DNA of 26,175 bases, taken from the NCBI GenBank assembly GCA_002314935.1, contig DCHW01000012.1, forward strand, positions 1 to 26,175, given 5' to 3'. The position numbers and the translations under genes are program-made. Positions within the stretch are counted from its first letter, which is position 1; every line of letters begins with the position of its first letter. The DNA comes from Clostridiales bacterium UBA1742. GTDB taxonomy: Bacteria; Bacillota; Clostridia; TANB77; CAG-508. The notes under the pieces are model-generated. The model was not told the DNA's origin. It searched no databases and saw nothing but the letters and a program-made list of their open reading frames with translations. Positions 23,701 to 26,175 of the stretch are shown here, piece after piece.

Positions 23701-24464
23701 TTGAAATTTATGATAGCGAAAATAATTTAGTAGATACAATTAAAACTGATGAAACAGGAAAAGCAATAACAAAAGAATTATTAAAAGGAAATTACACAAT
23801 AAAAGAAATTGAAAGTGCAAAATATTATTTGTTAAATGAGAATATTTATAATGCTGAAATTAAAAATCATCAAGAAATTGTCAATGTAGATATTACTAAT
23901 GATAATGTAAATATTGATGTAGAAATTGAGAAAAAAGGATTTATTGAAACACAAAGTAAAGATGATATATTCTATAATTTTAGCAATATAAAAAATAAGT
24001 CAAATGTTCCTTTAGATAATTTTACTTGGCAAGATAAACTACCAACAGATGCAGTTCGTATAAATAGAATATATACAGGAACTTGGAATGAAGATTTGGA
24101 ATATGGTGTGTTTTATAAAACAAACAAAAGTGAAGAATATAAAATATTTAAAGATAAATTAAGCACACAAAAGATATACGAATTAGACTTTACAGAACTA
24201 GATTTAGAAGAAGATGAATATGTTACAGAATATGAATTTAGATTTGGAAAAGTAAAGATAGGATTTCAAGAAGTAGAGAAACCTATATTATATTGTGATA
24301 TAGTTGATGGTCTAGGTAATGGTTATGTATTTACAAATCATACAAAAGTTTCTGGAACTTATTTTGAAAAATATATAGAAGATACAGATGATTGGACAAC
24401 AATAACATATTTTAAAGAGATTAAAGTTAATAATGTATTGCCAAGAACTCGGTATATAGTATAA
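20784..24464 (+). CDS. Thioester and Cna-B repeat surface adhesin (LPRTG after +1 shift at CGG 24450)
   Basis: The protein has 1226 residues. After a signal peptide (about 1-28) comes a thioester domain with Cys76 (PAYCLNRG) and Gln133 (ATKQAIY), the pair that forms an internal thioester in host-binding adhesins. From about residue 305 to 1045 lie eight Cna-B/SpaA repeats, each starting like IKVIKVD and ending like FENELKKG, with the Lys and Asn/Glu expected for isopeptide bonds. A C-terminal domain and V-N-N-V-L-P-R-T end it. Unshifted, the end is LPRTRYIV. Skipping C24450 gives LPRTGI and TAG at 24457-24459, a true sortase motif, but with no hydrophobic tail after it. The sortase upstream is the likely partner. 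Confidence 0.85.
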   Translation: MIKNKKIIAIVMLILLFFSSFQNVIYAATYNDTLNIFNNGYCEYTLQFKRSDGVWSYVTCVFAGYEENGKIYPAYCLNRGLDGVGEISNYNVNLTDLISDVRLWRVAINGYPYKTPAEMGVYNEYDAFLATKQAIYSILYDNDVDSYYRGGNERGWQVFNAIKYMVNEGRNGTYTPESANVTLSKVGSLKDEGNYYSQEYSVNSRVSMSSYTITGLVNSPSGTYTTDMSNNSKTTFNGGNNFKVMIPKSSMSSDINLKINVQTKCKSYPVFFGATTIAGTQNYLIATDPYGDESGQGNLNIKTNTGKIEVTKVDDETNAKIQGTTFQLCKTDGTPIASATSNSNGIATFSNIYQGNYKIREISTPDNYILNSQVFDISVEYNKTSTITVKNTHKKGNLKIIKTDLDTSEPIADTEFELTDLNGNVVAKGTTSNKGELQFNNIRVGKYKLKETKSNKNYVSNSKVYDITIEYNKTTTQEITNEYKKGNIKINKTDAETGKGIAGVVFELKKFDGTLVGTATTNDKGEAYFNRIRIGDYKITEKSTDKRYILNTNTFDIEVEYDKTKTMDITNEHKRGNLSVFKVDKDNHKVALGNVIFDLFSYEFNRVIGSYTTNVDGELTINNLRIGKYSLIEKNTGKWYNLADDTDVNIEWNKTTNTTIENELKKGQIKIIKVDEDNNEVKLAGVKFNVLDKDNKILETITTDENGEAYTSRYAVRDYDSLKLQESETLWNYVLNDEITTIELKAEEITNITFENESKKGQIKVIKVDKDNNEIKLEGVKFEIYNKDGELVDTLITDENGEAVSKRLRIDKNYTLKETKTLQDYDLNEEAQTITLEENQIKDVVFENELKKGKIQVIKVDMDDNEVRLEGIKFEIYDNDNNLIDTLITDPNGETTSIDLRVDKEYTIKETETLSNYVLNEEEQKITLKPAEIKTLTFENEKIKGYIQINKTSSEYNKYSELEKGSPLADVSFEIYDSENNLVDTIKTDETGKAITKELLKGNYTIKEIESAKYYLLNENIYNAEIKNHQEIVNVDITNDNVNIDVEIEKKGFIETQSKDDIFYNFSNIKNKSNVPLDNFTWQDKLPTDAVRINRIYTGTWNEDLEYGVFYKTNKSEEYKIFKDKLSTQKIYELDFTELDLEEDEYVTEYEFRFGKVKIGFQEVEKPILYCDIVDGLGNGYVFTNHTKVSGTYFEKYIEDTDDWTTITYFKEIKVNNVLPRTRYIV
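21690..23920 (+). repeat. Diverged tandem Cna-B repeats in the adhesin gene
   Basis: Eight in-frame units of roughly 85-95 codons repeat the frame K-x-K-VD-x-(D/E), G-x-x-F-x-(L/I/V), G-x-A/L-x-x-x-x-L/I-x-x-G/D-Y. Neighbouring late units (from about 22780 to 23600) are closest in DNA, so recombination could vary the length. Confidence 0.75.
24450..24453 (+). other. CGGT +1 shift site in the sorting motif
   Basis: CCA-AGA-ACT-CGG is in frame. Dropping C24450 gives ACT-GGT-ATA-TAG, so LPRTR becomes LPRTG. It is the only site with GGT rather than GGA. Confidence 0.65.
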
Positions 24465-24473
24465 AATAACACA

Positions 24474-24512
24474 AGGTATTTAGAGTAAAATCTAAGTACC
24501 TTTATTTTTTTT
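24474..24512 (+). terminator. Rho-independent terminator after the adhesin gene
   Basis: AGGTATTTAGA pairs with TCTAAGTACCT (one G-U) around GTAAAA, followed by a T-rich run. Confidence 0.75.
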
Positions 24513-24522
24513 GTTTTGGCAA

Positions 24523-24536
24523 CGAACAAATGTTTA
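24523..24536 (+). promoter_or_regulatory. LexA (SOS) box
   Basis: CGAACAAATGTTTA fits the Bacillota LexA box CGAACRNRYGTTYC/G at all but the last base. It overlaps the -35 element of the next promoter, as expected for repression. Confidence 0.65.
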
Positions 24537-24561
24537 CAAATTACAAAATAAGTGGTATAAT
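24533..24561 (+). promoter_or_regulatory. Promoter of the polymerase gene
   Basis: TTTACA (24533-24538) and TATAAT (24556-24561) have a 17-base spacer. A TG one base before the -10 makes it an extended -10 promoter. Confidence 0.7.
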
Positions 24562-24590
24562 ATAAAAAAATTTTATAGGGGGTGTGTTTT

Positions 24591-25847
24591 GTGAATCGTG
24601 TTTATTTGGTAATTGATTTAAAAACTTTTTATGCTTCAGTAGAATGCGTTGAAAGAGGATTAGATCCATTTAATACAAATTTAGTAGTAGCAGACACATC
24701 AAGAGGAAATGGAGCAATATGTCTTGCAATTTCTCCTGCAATGAAAATGCTAGGAATAAAAAACAGATGTCGAATTTATGAAATACCACCAAATGTAAAA
24801 TATATTGTTGCACTTCCAAGAATGAGTAAGTATATAGAATATTCAGCAAATATATATGCTATTTATTTAAAATATATAGCAAAGGAAGATATTTATCCGT
24901 ATTCAGTAGATGAATGTTTTTTAGACGTTACAAAATATTTAAACACATATAAAATGAATGCAATGCAATTAGCAAAAGTTATAATGAAAGATATATTTGA
25001 TAGTTATGGAATTACAGCTACTTGTGGAATAGGCACAAATATGTATTTAGCAAAAATAGCGTTAGATATAATGTCTAAACATTCTCCAACTAATATAGGT
25101 TGGCTAAATGAAGAAAGATATATAAAGGAATTAGGTCATCATAAACCTTTAACAGATTTTTGGCAAATAGGAACAGGAATAGAAAAAAGATTAAATAAAA
25201 TGAGATTATATGATATGTATGATATATCTCATTGTGATGAAAAAAGGTTATATAAAGAATTTGGAGTAAATGCAGTATTTTTAATTGATCATTCAAAAGG
25301 AATAGAAACTTGTACCATCGAAGATATAAAAGCCTATAAGCCTAAGAATAATTCAATAAGCAATAGTCAAATTTTATTTGAAGATTATAACTATGAAAAA
25401 GCAAAACTTGTTGTAAAAGAAATGGTAGAATTACTTTCACAAAGACTTTTAGAACAAGAAATGGTAACAGATAGTATTAAATTATATGTGGGATATTCAA
25501 AAGATATTATAAAAGCAACTGGAGGAACTAGAAGACTTAATAATTTTACGAATTTATATACAAAACTTTCTTATGAATTTATAAAATTATTTGAAGATAC
25601 TACTGATAAAAGTGTTCCAATAAGAAGAATAGGAATATCCTTTGATAGATTGCAAAAAGATGAAAATGAACAAATAAATTTATTTGAGAGTTTAGAAAAT
25701 AATGAAAAAGAAAAAAAGTTAGAAAAAGCAATTATTGAAATCAAATATAAACTAGGGAAAAATGCAATTATTAAAGGAATGAATTTAGAAGATGGAGCAA
25801 CAACTATGATTAGAAACAAATTGATAGGAGGACACAATGGCTATTAG
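24591..25847 (+). CDS. Y-family DNA polymerase (UmuC/UvrX type)
   Basis: This 418-residue translesion polymerase has catalytic Asp9 in VYLVIDLKTFYASVE and Asp107-Glu108 in YSVDECFLDV. A GIGTNMYLAKIA segment, a helix-hairpin region (FWQIGTGIEKRL) and a little-finger domain follow, with QINLFE near the end, which resembles a beta-clamp-binding motif. It copies damaged DNA and is common on mobile elements. The GTG at 24591 has GGGGG eight bases upstream, while the GTG at 24582 overlaps that site. The LexA box predicts SOS induction. It overlaps the next gene by 11 bases. Confidence 0.9.
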   Translation: MNRVYLVIDLKTFYASVECVERGLDPFNTNLVVADTSRGNGAICLAISPAMKMLGIKNRCRIYEIPPNVKYIVALPRMSKYIEYSANIYAIYLKYIAKEDIYPYSVDECFLDVTKYLNTYKMNAMQLAKVIMKDIFDSYGITATCGIGTNMYLAKIALDIMSKHSPTNIGWLNEERYIKELGHHKPLTDFWQIGTGIEKRLNKMRLYDMYDISHCDEKRLYKEFGVNAVFLIDHSKGIETCTIEDIKAYKPKNNSISNSQILFEDYNYEKAKLVVKEMVELLSQRLLEQEMVTDSIKLYVGYSKDIIKATGGTRRLNNFTNLYTKLSYEFIKLFEDTTDKSVPIRRIGISFDRLQKDENEQINLFESLENNEKEKKLEKAIIEIKYKLGKNAIIKGMNLEDGATTMIRNKLIGGHNGY

Positions 25848-26166
25848 TAGAAGTGATAGAGCAAAACAATTTATGGCATTTGATGCATTAAAAGGATTAC
25901 AAGAGGCTTACAGATTAAAAGAACTAGAATTTGATGAAAGAAAAGATTTATCAGAAGAAACTTTAAAAGAATTAGATAAAGATTTTAATAATATTCTAGT
26001 AGGCGATTATGTAACAATTAAGTATTATAAAAATAGGAAGTACATTAAAGAAACAGGAGTAATTACTAAAAAAGACTATGCAAATAAAAAAATTTATTTA
26101 GATAAAGAAAATATTATAAATATTTCTGATATAATAGAAATATCAAAAAGTGTCAATATTTTTTGA
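25837..26166 (+). CDS. YolD-like family protein
   Basis: The 109-residue protein begins RSDRAKQFMAFDALKGLQEA and ends with a small beta domain (GDYVTIKYYKNRKYIKETGV, then KIYLDKENIINISDIIEI). This is the YolD-like form regularly paired with UvrX-type polymerases, possibly as a UmuD-like accessory factor. It overlaps the polymerase gene and has AGGAGG upstream, so it shares the SOS-controlled transcript. Confidence 0.85.
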   Translation: MAISRSDRAKQFMAFDALKGLQEAYRLKELEFDERKDLSEETLKELDKDFNNILVGDYVTIKYYKNRKYIKETGVITKKDYANKKIYLDKENIINISDIIEISKSVNIF

Positions 26167-26175
26167 TTAGTTCAC

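Noticed and set aside
21690..23920. CRISPR-like or short tandem DNA repeat
   Set aside because: The repeats are protein-level Cna-B domains of about 90 codons with diverged DNA and no spacers.
93..24453. The nine CGG sites as random sequencing or assembly errors
   Set aside because: The extra base is always C, always at a codon boundary before GGA or GGT, and never in another phase. Random errors would not respect phase. A context-specific systematic error cannot be wholly excluded without reads.
93..24453. CGG reassigned to another amino acid such as Trp or Gln
   Set aside because: Reassignment would keep the frame; here the frame must change by one base to stay open.

Overview
The window is a strongly AT-rich stretch of Bacillota DNA (Clostridia-like: A/T third positions, AGA as the main arginine codon, strong AGGAGG-type ribosome binding sites, TAA/TAG/TGA all used as stops). 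All convincing genes lie on the + strand. It reads as most of an integrative conjugative element (ICE). No rRNA, tRNA, CRISPR array, integrase or element end is visible.

Layout. (1) 1-1699: the C-terminal part of a large SF2 helicase/methylase-type element protein, whose first bases look like the 3' tail of a group II intron, followed by a small acidic protein. (2) 1700-5790: cargo with its own promoter, comprising an ASCH-Nudix fusion, a MazG-like pyrophosphohydrolase, a membrane protein, a SAM methyltransferase behind a possible leader peptide and hairpin, an alpha/beta hydrolase and a CDP-alcohol phosphatidyltransferase. It is closed by a terminator. (3) 5815-8163: a ribosomal protein S6 paralogue, two unknown proteins and a ParB-like protein. 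(4) 8123-9726: a candidate oriT, a ribbon-helix-helix relaxosome protein and a MobL-like relaxase. (5) 9704-18253: the transfer apparatus, with a DUF3846 protein, VirD4 coupling ATPase, VirB2/Maff2-like, VirB6/TrbL-like, small membrane protein, PrgI/VirB3, a VirB4-associated protein, VirB4, M23 peptidase, a TadZ/CpaE-like ATPase and a small membrane protein. (6) 18250-24464: surface module with a membrane-anchored protein, sortase, acidic membrane protein and a thioester/Cna-B adhesin. (7) 24523-26166: an SOS-box-controlled UmuC/UvrX-type polymerase and a YolD-like partner.

The main observation concerns the codon CGG. I read every CGG on the + strand. Nine are in the incoming reading frame of a gene, and none of them behaves as an ordinary arginine codon. 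In seven, the gene is broken unless one base (the C) is skipped so that the next codon is GGA (glycine); an eighth restores the LPRTG sorting motif, and a ninth gives a sensible end to ParB. In eight of the nine, the restored glycine lies in a family signature: helicase motif VI, methyltransferase motif I, a conserved relaxase motif, two VirB4 motifs, two M23 active-site neighbourhoods and LPxTG. The other CGGs inside genes are all out of frame (for example ACG-GAA, TCG-GAT). The simplest reading is that CGG(A) works as a +1 frameshift site, or four-base glycine signal, in this host or element, so that the transfer genes are whole only where CGG is not read as arginine. A systematic sequence artefact is the main alternative, and the codon-phase specificity argues against it.
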